Source of the DNA: Arthrobacter sp. ISL-65 | Lineage (GTDB): Bacteria; Actinomycetota; Actinomycetes; Actinomycetales; Micrococcaceae | Length of the DNA stretch: 64,000 nt | Assembly: GCF_018613795.1 (NCBI RefSeq) | Contig: NZ_JAGGPN010000031.1 | Coordinates: 1-64,000 of the forward strand | Reading direction: 5' to 3' | In this document: one piece after another, positions 19,360 through 28,546 of the stretch | How the letters are laid out: each line of letters opens with the position of its first letter | How positions within the stretch are numbered: the first letter of the stretch is position 1 | Notes under the pieces: generated by a model | Databases searched by the model: none | Seen by the model: the letters and a program-made list of their open reading frames with translations, nothing else | Told to the model about the DNA's origin: nothing | Made by a program: the position numbers and the translations under genes

Positions 19360-20810
19360 GGCTCCGCGTTCTGGGCATCCTGAGCCTTCTTTCCGTCCTG
19401 ATGGTGATCGCTGCAGCCGGCGCCATTCTGTCCTCCGCGAGCCGGGAGCTCACCCAGGAGGTAGAGATCAACCGCAACGCCGCCCTCAACAGGTTCGGCC
19501 AGGTGGCCTACGATGCGGCACTGGACGGTGATTCCACCCAGCTGCGGCGGGAGATGGAGGGGTACTCCCGGCTGTACGGCGAAGGGATCCTCATCCGGAT
19601 GCAGCAGGGCACGCTGCGTTCGGGCGGTTTGGGCGAGGACAAGGCAGAGGTCCGGGACGCGGTTTCGAGGGCCAGCCTGAACGTCAGCGACACAGACCTT
19701 CCCACGCTTCAACCGTTGGGCAGCGGCTCGGAAGTGATTTCCAGGTCGTTCGGCACCGCCAGCCAGGTACTCGGCGAAGCTGTCCTGGAGGTCAAACTGG
19801 ATGCGGCCCGCCAGAAACTGCGGGAACGGTGGCTCGTCGTCGGACTGGCGGGGGCGGTGCTGGAAGCACTGCTCCTCCTGGCGGCCGCCCGGTTGACCGG
19901 GTGGGTGCTGCGCCCCGTTCATCGCCTGAACGCAGCGGTGACGGAACTGGAGGCAACGGGCAGGAGCAGCCAACTGCCCGCGGACGGCCCGCCTGAACTA
20001 AGGGAGCTGAGCAGGTCCTTCAGCGCCATGGCACAAACCGTCACCGCAAGCATCGACTCGCAGCGGCAGCTGATTGCGGACACCTCACACCAGCTGCGCA
20101 ACCCGGTGGGGGCCCTCCGGCTGAGAATCGACCTGCTGCAGCTCGAGCTGCAGACAGACCGGCAGCAGGCCGCCGCCGCGGGGGTCGTGGCAGAACTGGA
20201 ACGAGTCGAAGAGCTCCTGGACGGCGTACTGAAACTCGCTGCCGCGGAGCACAAGGCGTTTGAAGGCTCGGCCCGCAGCGCCGTGCGCCCGGATTCCCGA
20301 CGGACGCCTGATCTCATCGATCCGTTTCCCGTGCTGCAGGAGGAAGTGGAACGTGCGGCGCCTGCCGCCCGGAGCAGCGGGGCAACGCTGGTGCTTGAAG
20401 CGCAGCCGGGGACTCCGCTCCAGCTGGCATGCCGTCCGGACGAGCTGGCGCACATGGTGGGTGAGCTTCTCACCAACGCCATCAAGTACGCGCCAGCCGC
20501 CCGCATCTCCGTGGCGGTTCGCCGGCGGCCAGGAGGTTTTGCGATCGAGGTGTCTGACGACGGGCCCGGACTTTCCGCCGTCGAACGGGCCGCGTCCACC
20601 GGGAGGTTCTGGCGTTCTCCCCGGCACCGGGGGATCCCGGGGAACGGCCTGGGCATGACCATCGTGGACAGGCTCGCGGAGGCCAACGGCGCCCGACTGC
20701 TCCTGGAGGAGCGGTCTCCGCACGGACTGCTTGCCCGGATAGATTTCCCCGAACCGAAGCCCGGGCAGGGCCCGGGACAGACGCCCGGGAAGGAGTCCCC
20801 GCATGGCTGA
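19356..20810 (+). CDS. Sensor histidine kinase, TctE-like
   Basis: 484 aa. TM1 at about 5-27, an extracytoplasmic loop of about 130 residues, TM2 at about 160-183, then a HAMP segment, a HisKA domain with His245 (TSHQLRNP), and an HATPase domain with the N box (ELLTNAIKYAP), G1 box (VSDDGPGL) and G2 box (GIPGNGLGMTIV). Phosphorylates the response regulator encoded upstream. The TAXI lipoprotein gene overlaps its 3' end by 8 bp, which suggests that protein feeds ligand information to the sensor loop. Confidence 0.9.
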   Translation: MRLRVLGILSLLSVLMVIAAAGAILSSASRELTQEVEINRNAALNRFGQVAYDAALDGDSTQLRREMEGYSRLYGEGILIRMQQGTLRSGGLGEDKAEVRDAVSRASLNVSDTDLPTLQPLGSGSEVISRSFGTASQVLGEAVLEVKLDAARQKLRERWLVVGLAGAVLEALLLLAAARLTGWVLRPVHRLNAAVTELEATGRSSQLPADGPPELRELSRSFSAMAQTVTASIDSQRQLIADTSHQLRNPVGALRLRIDLLQLELQTDRQQAAAAGVVAELERVEELLDGVLKLAAAEHKAFEGSARSAVRPDSRRTPDLIDPFPVLQEEVERAAPAARSSGATLVLEAQPGTPLQLACRPDELAHMVGELLTNAIKYAPAARISVAVRRRPGGFAIEVSDDGPGLSAVERAASTGRFWRSPRHRGIPGNGLGMTIVDRLAEANGARLLLEERSPHGLLARIDFPEPKPGQGPGQTPGKESPHG

Positions 20811-21840
20811 CACCGGCACCGGGTATCCGGTTCTTCCGTCCCGCCGGACGGCCATCCGGGCGGGGCTGGCAATGGGGCTGTCCGGACTTCTGCTGCCCGC
20901 CGTCAATGCCTGCACGCCCGACGATCGCGGGCGCACGGTAACGGTGGCCGGGGGCGAGCCGGGTGGCTTTTACCTGGAGTTTTCAACCCTGCTGGCTGAG
21001 TCACTCCAGCGTCACGGTGTGGTGGGTACTGCCGTTCCGCAGGTGACCGGCGGGAGCCTGGAGAACATCCAGCGGCTCCTCGCCGGCGACGCCACTTTCG
21101 CGGTGGCACTGGCTGATGCTGCGGCGCAGCAAGCGGCGGCTCCGGCAGCGTCAACGCCGTCGGCGGCGTCCGGCAGGATTGTCGCCTTGGGCAAGGTCTA
21201 CGAAAACTACGTCCACTGCCTGGTGCGGAAGGACAGCCTCATCCGCACTTTCACGGATCTTGCCGGGAAGACCGCGGCCATCGGAGAGGTTGGCTCGGGT
21301 ACGTCCCTGACCGCGCACCGCATCATCGCGGCATCCGGCCTGTCCGCCGTTGGAAACGCCGCCGGCAACACCGCCGCGGGCAGCCCGCTCAAGGAAGTGA
21401 ACCTGGGGCTGAACGACGGACTCGCGGCCCTCACTGCGCGGTCCGTGAATGCCCTTTTCTGGTCCGGTGGTGTACCCACAGCCGCCATCACTGCCGCTAA
21501 CAAGGAGGCAGGGCTGGCCTTGATCGACCTGTCGGCACTGGTCCGGGAGACGCGGGCGCGGTACGGCGGCTTTTACGACCGGGTCCTGATCCCGGAGAAC
21601 AGCTACGACGGCGTCCCCGGCGCATGGACCGTGGGCGTGGCCAACCTTCTCCTGTGCCGTGAGGATCTGGACGACCGCATTGTGCAACGAACCGTCGAAT
21701 TGCTGGTGGGGCAAGCCCGGGAACTTATCCCCCGGTCCAGCCTCGGCGTGCAGTTCCTGAGTCTGGAAACGCTGATCAACACTGCAGGCGTGCCGCTGCA
21801 CTCCGCCGCGGCGTCGGCCTATCGCACCCTGCACGGTTAG
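20803..21840 (+). CDS. TAXI-family solute-binding lipoprotein
   Basis: 345 aa. A basic N-terminus (SRRTAIRAG) and hydrophobic segment end in a lipobox-like VNAC with Cys37. The TAXI signature follows: VTVAGGEPGGFYLEFSTLLAESL, VTGGSLENIQRL, GKTAAIGEVGSGTSLTAHRII. TAXI proteins normally deliver substrates to fused TRAP permeases. None is encoded here. Genetic coupling to a two-component system instead suggests a sensory accessory role, or service to a distant permease. Start ATG lies inside the kinase 3' end. Confidence 0.85.
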   Translation: MADTGTGYPVLPSRRTAIRAGLAMGLSGLLLPAVNACTPDDRGRTVTVAGGEPGGFYLEFSTLLAESLQRHGVVGTAVPQVTGGSLENIQRLLAGDATFAVALADAAAQQAAAPAASTPSAASGRIVALGKVYENYVHCLVRKDSLIRTFTDLAGKTAAIGEVGSGTSLTAHRIIAASGLSAVGNAAGNTAAGSPLKEVNLGLNDGLAALTARSVNALFWSGGVPTAAITAANKEAGLALIDLSALVRETRARYGGFYDRVLIPENSYDGVPGAWTVGVANLLLCREDLDDRIVQRTVELLVGQARELIPRSSLGVQFLSLETLINTAGVPLHSAAASAYRTLHG

Positions 21841-21911
21841 AGTCCACCGGCCGTCCCGGCCGTCCCCGCGCCTGGGCCGTGCGGGGCCGGGGCAGCTGGC
21901 ATCATGGAGAC

Positions 21912-22767
21912 ATGACTTCAGTGACTTCCAAGGACCTTCACGCCCCCGTTCCCGCCGTCGCGCTGACCATTGCCGGGTCCGAGGCGACCGGGCGGTGCCG
22001 GAGCCCAGGCCGACCTGAAGACCTTCCAGGAACTGGGCGTTTTCGGCATTGCCAACCTCACGTGCATCGTCTCGTTCGACCCGAAGAATGAATGGAACCA
22101 CCGCTTCGTGCCCGTGGCCCAGGATGTCATCGCGCACCAAATAGAGGCGACGACGGCGGCCTACGGTGCCGCTTCCGGCGCACCTTCCGTCCTGGACACC
22201 GTGAAGATCGGCATGCTGGGCAGCCCGGCCACCATTTCGACGGTGGCCTCCGCGCTGGATTCAGGCGCGTTCAACAACGTTGTCCTGGACCCTGTCCTGA
22301 TCTGCAAGGGCCAGGAGCCGGGCCACGCACTGGACACGGACCAGGCACTCAAGGCACAGATCCTGCCGCTCGCCACGTTCGTCACGCCCAATCACTTCGA
22401 GGCCGAGTCGCTGTCCGGTCTGGAGATCACCGACGTCGACTCCCTCAAGGCTGCGGCCATCCGCATCCACGAACTGAGCGGAGCCGCGGTGCTGGCGAAG
22501 GGCGGCGTGCGCCTGTCCGGGCCCGACGCCGTCGACGTCTTCTACGACGGCGAGACCCTCGAGGTCCTGAGCGCCCCGAAGGTGGGCGAGGTGGCCGTCT
22601 CCGGCGCCGGCTGTTCCCTGGCCGCTGCCGTGACGGCCGAGCTGGCCAAGGGTGCATCTCCGCTGGAGGCAGCCCGCACGGCGAAGGAGTTCGTGACCGC
22701 CGGGATCCGGAACCGCGTGGCCTCCGGCGCACCCTTCGACGCCCTATGGCAGGGCGGCCCGCGCTAG
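21912..22767 (+). pseudogene. pdxK: Pyridoxal/hydroxymethylpyrimidine kinase (PdxK/ThiD-like), frameshifted
   Basis: Two overlapping frames together make a full ribokinase-like vitamin kinase. The first (from ATG 21912) ends its homology at ALTIAGSEATG. The second resumes at GAGAQADLKTFQELGVFG and runs to 22767. Removing one G from the GGG at 21990-21992 joins them as TGGAGAQADL, the conserved glycine motif of the family. The C-terminal anion-hole motif SGAGCSLAAAVTAEL has GAGC rather than the GTGC of ThiD, which favours pyridoxal kinase. Everything downstream is intact, so this is either a very recent mutation or a sequencing error. Confidence 0.8.
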
Positions 22768-22776
22768 GCCCTGGCG

Positions 22777-22847
22777 GAACCCTTCCTCACCTTTCGCAGA
22801 AAAACCGGGAACCCTTCCTCACATGGTGAGGAAAGGTTCCGGTTTTT
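22777..22847 (+). terminator. Long hairpin with repeated GGAACCCTTCCTCAC unit after pdxK
   Basis: The left arm 22800-22822 pairs with 22826-22847 (GTGAGGAAAGGTTCCGG then TTTTT) with one bulge and one mismatch around an ATG loop. GGAACCCTTCCTCAC also occurs once more at 22777-22791. The flanking A and T tracts make it a bidirectional terminator between the convergent kinase and serpin genes, and perhaps a mobile repeat. Confidence 0.75.
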
Positions 22848-22874
22848 GCTGCAGGATGTGATGAAGCGTTTGGG

Positions 22875-24152
22875 TCAGGACCGGGGGTCGGCCACTGTTC
22901 CCATGAACAGCGGCAGCCCGGTCTCAAAGTGCACGATCTGGTAGTGGAACGGCCGGTCGAAATCGATGGTGTGCTCGGGCTGCGGCGGAGCGCTGGTAAC
23001 CATGCCGTTGACCTGGGTGACAGCGGCGGCGATGGTCCCCTTTTCGGCGACCGTGATGTTGGCGGCCTGCCCGGCCTGGGTGATCGCCATGTCGGGCTGG
23101 ATGGCGTTGAAGTCCTCAGTTGTTGTCAGGGTCTTCTGCAGTCCGGCTGCTTCGAGGACCTGGTGCAGGTCGAAGCTGCATTTGTGGTCCCAGCGGGGCA
23201 GCTGTATCTGCACGGTCTCCAGAGGCGCGGCGGCTAAGGCATCCGCAATTTCCGTGAGCTGCTGCGCCCCGAATGCGGCAGCGGCGTCGATAGCGTCTGG
23301 CAGGACAAGACGCATCACGAACCCCTCAGCGTACGGCAGGTCCACAGCCCGCCAGCCTGCCCCTTCCGCGTATTTCATCTCAAGCAGGTTGCGCATGGCG
23401 GGGACGTCGATCTCCTCTCCCGCGCCCGTGGTGAAGGGCAAATCCGATGTGGAGCTGGGGTCAAACGGGGTCTGCCAGGCCGCCGCGAAGTACATGGCAT
23501 TGAGCAGGCTGAAGGTGTTCCGCGGATCGTACTTCGCGGGCGCTTCCTTGATCCGTCCGCCCGTGTTGCTGTCCACCCAGGCATCGATCGCGGGCTTGGT
23601 CACGCCCTCATTGCTGAAATCGACCGGATAGACGCCGGTTCCATAGTGCCTGGCCAGCGTGGCGAGGAATGATTCACCGGTTGGCACGCCTTCGTCGACG
23701 AACAATCCATTGGCCACGTGCATGACGGGCACCCGCGGCGGGTTGTCCTCGTCCACGGCGCCGGGATCGCCGTCGAACTTCGCCAGAGACGCGAGCAGCG
23801 CATTCATGGCCTCATCGCGTGTACCCAGCGGAAGACCCAGCACGGCGTCCAGCTCGGCGGCCGTTTCCCCGGACGCACCGGCACGCAGCATCGCGAGCGC
23901 AACCAGCAGGCTTCCGGGCGAGGACACCACGTTCCCGCCGGAACCGTTGCCGCCGTCGGCGAGCAGTGCCTGGCCAAGCCCAAGGGCGGAGTCCCGGAAC
24001 GCACGGAATTCAGCGGCGTAAACCGTGCCATCCACCGAAACCCGCTCCACGCCGTCGGCCTTCAGCAACCCCGGCACCGGCGCCGAACACGCCGCCGCAC
24101 GTGCGACCGCGGCCGAGGCCGCCACCATTTTGGCCATTCGAATCCTGTTCAT
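22875..24152 (-). CDS. Serpin family protease inhibitor, probable lipoprotein
   Basis: 425 aa from the ATG at 24152, with GAGGA upstream. A longer in-frame start at 24197 precedes the signal peptide and is less likely. The signal segment ends in AAAC with Cys22, so the protein may be lipid-anchored. Serpin core motifs include NVVSSPGSLLVALAMLRAGASGETAAEL, LLNAMYFAAAWQTPFD and DRPFHYQIVHFETGLPLFMG. The reactive-loop hinge EKGTIAAAVTQV has the small-residue pattern of inhibitory serpins. Counting 17 residues from that Glu gives Thr-Ser as the predicted P1-P1' bond. The target protease is unknown. Confidence 0.9.
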   Translation of the reverse strand: MNRIRMAKMVAASAAVARAAACSAPVPGLLKADGVERVSVDGTVYAAEFRAFRDSALGLGQALLADGGNGSGGNVVSSPGSLLVALAMLRAGASGETAAELDAVLGLPLGTRDEAMNALLASLAKFDGDPGAVDEDNPPRVPVMHVANGLFVDEGVPTGESFLATLARHYGTGVYPVDFSNEGVTKPAIDAWVDSNTGGRIKEAPAKYDPRNTFSLLNAMYFAAAWQTPFDPSSTSDLPFTTGAGEEIDVPAMRNLLEMKYAEGAGWRAVDLPYAEGFVMRLVLPDAIDAAAAFGAQQLTEIADALAAAPLETVQIQLPRWDHKCSFDLHQVLEAAGLQKTLTTTEDFNAIQPDMAITQAGQAANITVAEKGTIAAAVTQVNGMVTSAPPQPEHTIDFDRPFHYQIVHFETGLPLFMGTVADPRS

Positions 24153-24316
24153 GTCAGTCCTCGGCTCATCCGGAGAACACCGTACATGATCAGTCAACCA
24201 GCGGGGTCCGACAGTTTCGATGCCTGCCCGATCACGGTTTGTCGTCGGTTTGGTTTCGCCTTACCGACGCTCACGTTTGACGGCGGCCTTTCTGGCCACC
24301 TAACGGTGAGCGGCCA

Positions 24317-26065
24317 CTACCGCCGCGGAATGTTCCGGAGGTTGCTGCGCGCCATGCTCACGGCCTCGCCGGCGCCACGGTTCAGGACCACCTTGGACAT
24401 GGCGGTGGCAAACCCGAGGACCTGCGAGCCGGTGATTTTCGGCGGGATCGACAGCGCCTTGGGATCCGTGATGAGCTCCACCAGCGACGGCCCCGGATGG
24501 GCGAAGGCCTCGCGGTAGGCGTCCTCAATCCGGGCGGGATCCGTGACGCGCACCGCGTGGAAGCCGAGGGCGCGGGCCACGGCGGCGTAGTCGGCGTCGG
24601 GCACGTCCACACCGAAATCCGGCAGGCCGTCCACCAGCATCTCCAGCTTCACCATGCCCAGGGTTGAATTGTTGAAGACCACCACGTTGACCGGCAGCCG
24701 GTGCGCGGCTAGGGTGACGAGCTCGCCAAGAAGCATCGACAGGCCGCCGTCCCCCGACACCGAAATGACCTGGCGCCCGGGGTACGCCAACTGCGCGCCG
24801 ATCGCGTGCGGCAATGCGTTCGCCATGGAACCGTGCAGGTACGAGCCGATCAGCCTGCGGGTGCCCAGCGGGTTGATGTAGCGGGCGGTCCACACGTTGC
24901 ACATGCCGGTATCCGCGGTGAACACTGCATCCTCGGCCGCCACCTGGTCCAGCAGCGACGCCGCGTATTCCGGGTGGATCGGCTGCTTCTTTTCCACCTT
25001 GCGGGTGTAGGCGCGCACGGCCTTGTTCATCAGCCGGTCATGTTTCTTGAGCATCTGGTTGAGGAAGCGGCGGCTCTTCTTCGGAGCCAGCAAGGGCATC
25101 AGAGTCGCGAGCGTTGGCAGCACATCACCGTGGACGGCGATGTCGACGTCGGTCCGCCGGCCCAGCCTGTGGGCGGCACGGTCCACCTGCGCGGTGCGGG
25201 TTCCGGGCAGGAACTGGTCGTAGGGGAAGTCGGTGCCCAGCAGGATCAAAAGGTCCGCGTCCTCGATCCCCTCCGCCGCGGCACCATAGCCCAGCAGCCC
25301 GGTCATGCCGATGTCATAGGGATTGTCGTACTGCAGAAAGTCCTTGCCCCGCAGAGTGTGGCCGACGGGCGCACCGATCAGTTCCGCGAGTGCGATGACC
25401 TCGTCATGGGCTCCCTGCGTGCCCGCCCCGGCGAAGATGGCAACCTTGTCCGCCGCGTTGATGGCATCGGCGAGTTCCCGGACGCTTTCGGGTGCCGGGA
25501 CCAGCGTTGCCGGCCGGAACTTTGCGGGCAGCGGTGTTTCGCCGGTAGCCTCCAGTCCGGCGATGTCACCGGGAAGGGTAACGACGGCGACGCCTCCCAA
25601 GGCGACGGCGTGCTGGATGGCGCTGTGCATCACCCGCGGCGCCTGTTCCGCCGTGCTGATGAGCTCCGAGTAGACGGAGCATTCGTTGAAGATCCGGTCC
25701 GGATGGGTTTCCTGGAAGAAACCGCTGCCGATCTGCTTGCTGGGGATGTGCGAGGCGATGGCCAGAACCGGCGCGCCGGAGCGGTTTGCGTCGTACAGGC
25801 CGTTGATCAGGTGGAGGTTGCCGGGGCCACATGAGCCGGCGCACACGGCAAGCTTTCCTGTCAGCTGCGCTTCGGCAGCGGCGGCGAAGGCGGCGGCCTC
25901 TTCGTGCCTAACATGAATCCAGTCGATGCCGCCCTGCTGCGAGCCGCCGGTCTGGCGGACTGCGTCGACAATCGGGTTGAGGCTGTCCCCGACGATTCCG
26001 TAGATCCGCTGGACGCCGGCAGCACGAAGTTGTTCGATGAGCTGGACGGCAAGTTCCTTGGCCAT
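24317..26065 (-). CDS. poxB: Pyruvate:quinone oxidoreductase (pyruvate oxidase, thiamine diphosphate-dependent)
   Basis: 582 aa, similar to E. coli PoxB (572). Oxidatively decarboxylates pyruvate to acetate and CO2, passing electrons to the quinone pool. The cofactor-activating Glu is in HEEAAAF (55/56), the central FAD domain contains the GAGTQGAHDEV segment, and the ThDP motif runs GDG (438-440) to NN (465-466). A C-terminal extension of about 30 residues may be the membrane-binding tail. The acetate it makes could be used through the glyoxylate genes 2-6 kb downstream, which also fit acetate growth. Confidence 0.9.
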   Translation of the reverse strand: MAKELAVQLIEQLRAAGVQRIYGIVGDSLNPIVDAVRQTGGSQQGGIDWIHVRHEEAAAFAAAAEAQLTGKLAVCAGSCGPGNLHLINGLYDANRSGAPVLAIASHIPSKQIGSGFFQETHPDRIFNECSVYSELISTAEQAPRVMHSAIQHAVALGGVAVVTLPGDIAGLEATGETPLPAKFRPATLVPAPESVRELADAINAADKVAIFAGAGTQGAHDEVIALAELIGAPVGHTLRGKDFLQYDNPYDIGMTGLLGYGAAAEGIEDADLLILLGTDFPYDQFLPGTRTAQVDRAAHRLGRRTDVDIAVHGDVLPTLATLMPLLAPKKSRRFLNQMLKKHDRLMNKAVRAYTRKVEKKQPIHPEYAASLLDQVAAEDAVFTADTGMCNVWTARYINPLGTRRLIGSYLHGSMANALPHAIGAQLAYPGRQVISVSGDGGLSMLLGELVTLAAHRLPVNVVVFNNSTLGMVKLEMLVDGLPDFGVDVPDADYAAVARALGFHAVRVTDPARIEDAYREAFAHPGPSLVELITDPKALSIPPKITGSQVLGFATAMSKVVLNRGAGEAVSMARSNLRNIPRR

Positions 26066-26286
26066 GGGTGCACGCTCCCGCGATCAGATTGGTGGGCCGA
26101 CAGGGCCAATATAGTCCGCTTACCTTGGCGGGGTCTCAGGTTGCCGGGTGGCCGCGTTCTGGAGGTGGCCCGGTGCGGGCCGTTTTCCACATACGGCTGG
26201 TCGGCCGTTGAAGCCAAGCGTTCCCCACTCATAGCGTTTTGGGAAAGGCACTCCGCCTCTTTCCACGTCCACAGTGAGGATCGATT

Positions 26287-26796
26287 TTGGCCAACAAATC
26301 CCGCCGCCGCCGGCTGGCAAAACGGAAGTCCCGCAGCGGGCACCCTGCCGGGACACCCGCCAGCAGACCAGCTTCCGTTGCTTTGCACCAAGGTGACCAG
26401 GAAATGGGTTCCCTGTTCGCATTCGTGACTTGGCACCGGGAGCACGGGATGTTGCCAGACATCCTTCCCGTCCTGGCGCAACTGACCGCGTTCTTTCCGA
26501 CCTACGCCGAAATCTCTGGCGGCGCCGCAGTGACCGCAATGGACCCCGGACTCATCGCTGAACATGTGGAGTTACTCAATGAGCGTGATGCCGACCTTGC
26601 ATCCTTTTTCTGTGCCGTGCTGTTTGAATACATGCACTTTCTGAGGGACACGGGCCGGTGGTCCGGCACCGACGAAAGCCACCGGGTTTTGCATGACGTG
26701 CTCTATCACGGGATTCTCAACGAAGAATTTTCCCCCGCAGGGTGGCCGCGCACGCGAGCCGCAAGCGGTCGTCAGGCCTCCCCCAAAAGTGCGTGA
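26287..26796 (+). CDS. Uncharacterised small protein with basic N-terminus
   Basis: 169 aa from a TTG start with GAGGA 6 bases upstream. The first 18 residues are strongly basic (SRRRRLAKRKSR). The rest is helical (FVTWHREHGMLPDILPVLAQLTAFF, LASFFCAVLFEYMHFLRDTG). No family recognised. The stop codon lies in the first of two GCGTGAGCGTCAC repeats, so the last residues may come from that repeat. An internal ATG at 26404 is an alternative start. Confidence 0.5.
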   Translation: MANKSRRRRLAKRKSRSGHPAGTPASRPASVALHQGDQEMGSLFAFVTWHREHGMLPDILPVLAQLTAFFPTYAEISGGAAVTAMDPGLIAEHVELLNERDADLASFFCAVLFEYMHFLRDTGRWSGTDESHRVLHDVLYHGILNEEFSPAGWPRTRAASGRQASPKSA

Positions 26797-26835
26797 GCGT
26801 CACGGGCAAGCCCGCGCAAACGGCGTGAGCGTCAC
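26791..26835 (+). repeat. Direct repeat GCGTGAGCGTCAC, two copies
   Basis: Copies at 26791-26803 and 26823-26835, 32 bp apart. They sit between the convergent small ORF and ramB. The first carries the TGA stop of the upstream gene. Confidence 0.6.
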
Positions 26836-26867
26836 AGGACGGCCCACAGGACCTGCGGAAGCGTCGG

Positions 26868-28382
26868 TCAGCTACCCGAGTGGGCCTGCAGGAATGTGTA
26901 CACCTCGGTCTCGTCCACGCCGGGGAAGGCGCCCGGGGGCATGGCCGCCAGCAGGTGGGAGTGTGCCCGGGCGGAGGGCCAGGCATTGCCCGCCCACTCG
27001 GATGTCAGCGCGGCCGGCGGCCGTTTGCAGCAGGTGGGGTCGGGGCAGTTGGAGGTTGCCCGGGCCGTGGTTTCCCGTCCGCGGAACCACTTCACGTGCT
27101 GGTACGGGACCCCGATGCTCAGCGAGAACTGCCCGCTGGCCGACCGGTCCGTGCGCGCGGTGCACCAGTACGTGCCCGACGTCGTGTCCGTGTACTGGCT
27201 GTACGCACTGAACTTGTCCGGCACATCGAACACGGCGCGGGAGGTCCAGGCCTTGCACGACGGCTGCCCCTCGATCGCTCCTGTGTGGTCCTGAGGAAAA
27301 TTCACGCCGTCGTTCTCATAGGCCTTGTAGATGATCCCGCTCTGGTGCGTCTTCTGGAAATGCGTGGTGATGCCCAGGTGCTTGGTGGCCAGGTTGGTGA
27401 AACGGTGGGCTGCGGTCTCATAGGACACGGCGAAGGCGTCCCGGATGTCCTCGACCGCGATTTCCTTCGCGGCCTTGGCTTTTTGCAGAAATTCCACCGT
27501 GGCCTGCTCCGGGAGCAGGAGCGCTGCCGCGAAATAGTTCGTGGCCACCCGTTGCGCGAGGAAATCGCCGTAGTTGCGGGGCGTTTCATGGCCCAGGACG
27601 TAGTGGCCCAGGGCCTGCAGGAGCACGGAGCGGGGGTCGTGGTCCTGCCGTTCGCTCTGAGTCAGATAAATTTTGCGGTTCTTCAAATCGGTCACCGAAC
27701 GCGTGGAATGCGGCAGGTCGCCCACGTGGTGGAGGCTGAAACCGAGGTTCTCAGCGATGTCGGCAATGACGTGCTGGCTGAGCGGACCAGCGGTGTAGCC
27801 GACCCCCTTGAGGACCTTCTGCGCCTCCGCCTCATACTCCGGGAAATAGTTACCGCGCTCACGCATCATGGCCCGCAGCTCGCCGTTCGCGCGGCGGGCC
27901 TCCTCCGGCGTCGCCACCTGTTCATTCATCTTGCGTTCGAGCTCGTGCAGCAGCCCCACCTGCGCCTCCAGAACATCCATCGGCAACCGCGAACTGATGC
28001 GGATTTTGGGCAGGTTCAGCGACTCGTAGAGCGGGCCCCGCTGGTAGCGTTCGAGCTCGATTTCCAGGCCTGCCCGGCGGCTGGGCGGTTCGGCTCCGAG
28101 CAACTGGTCGATGCTGACGTTGAGCGCCGTTGCCAAGTGCTGCAGCAGACCGAGTTTGGGTTCCCGCTTGCCATTCTCAATCAGGCTCAACTGGCTCGGG
28201 GCGGTGCCGACGGCGGCACTCAGGTCATCCAGGGTCAGTCCCGCCTGCTTGCGCAGGTGGCGCACGCGGCGACCGAGCGAGATAACGTCCAATTCGGCCG
28301 TCGGCGCGGACGACGACGGCTGTGAAACTTCCCTGTTCCAGCTTGAAGGCGACATTTCTGAAGAATACGTGAAGAAGTGCAT
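26868..28382 (-). CDS. ramB: RamB-type regulator of acetate metabolism (XRE/ImmA-IrrE family)
   Basis: 504 aa. An XRE helix-turn-helix lies at about 37-95 (LGRRVRHLRKQAGLTLDDLSAAVG, LIENGKREPK). An IrrE/DUF955-like domain with HYVLGHE follows near 290. The C-terminal DUF2083-type region has a Cys cluster (CPDPTCC). It is divergent from aceA, exactly as in Corynebacterium glutamicum, where RamB represses aceA, aceB and ack-pta. It could equally be labelled a short-chain fatty acyl regulator (ScfR). It probably controls itself and the glyoxylate genes. Confidence 0.85.
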   Translation of the reverse strand: MHFFTYSSEMSPSSWNREVSQPSSSAPTAELDVISLGRRVRHLRKQAGLTLDDLSAAVGTAPSQLSLIENGKREPKLGLLQHLATALNVSIDQLLGAEPPSRRAGLEIELERYQRGPLYESLNLPKIRISSRLPMDVLEAQVGLLHELERKMNEQVATPEEARRANGELRAMMRERGNYFPEYEAEAQKVLKGVGYTAGPLSQHVIADIAENLGFSLHHVGDLPHSTRSVTDLKNRKIYLTQSERQDHDPRSVLLQALGHYVLGHETPRNYGDFLAQRVATNYFAAALLLPEQATVEFLQKAKAAKEIAVEDIRDAFAVSYETAAHRFTNLATKHLGITTHFQKTHQSGIIYKAYENDGVNFPQDHTGAIEGQPSCKAWTSRAVFDVPDKFSAYSQYTDTTSGTYWCTARTDRSASGQFSLSIGVPYQHVKWFRGRETTARATSNCPDPTCCKRPPAALTSEWAGNAWPSARAHSHLLAAMPPGAFPGVDETEVYTFLQAHSGS

Positions 28383-28416
28383 TTCTTTCCACCCTTTTCC
28401 CCTAGAAAGGTGTTGG

Positions 28417-28428
28417 AAAGTGCAGAAA
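28417..28428 (+). promoter_or_regulatory. Candidate RamB site between ramB and aceA
   Basis: AAAGTGCAGAAA matches the C. glutamicum RamB consensus AAAGTTTGCAAA at 8 of 12 positions. It lies in a 164-bp divergent region rich in GGAAAG/CTTTCC elements. Confidence 0.3.
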
Positions 28429-28546
28429 AGTAGGTGTCACGGAAAGAAACACCACCGGAAAAGCCGGCCGGAGCTGCAAAGGCGCAGCGAAGGTCGGGCC
28501 GGAAACCATCACCCGGAATGGCCCGGGAGCTAACAAGGAGACAAAG

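Noticed and set aside
21985..21997. Programmed ribosomal frameshift in pdxK
   Set aside because: GGGC has no slippery heptamer and no downstream stem or upstream Shine-Dalgarno-like stimulator. A mutation or sequencing error is simpler.
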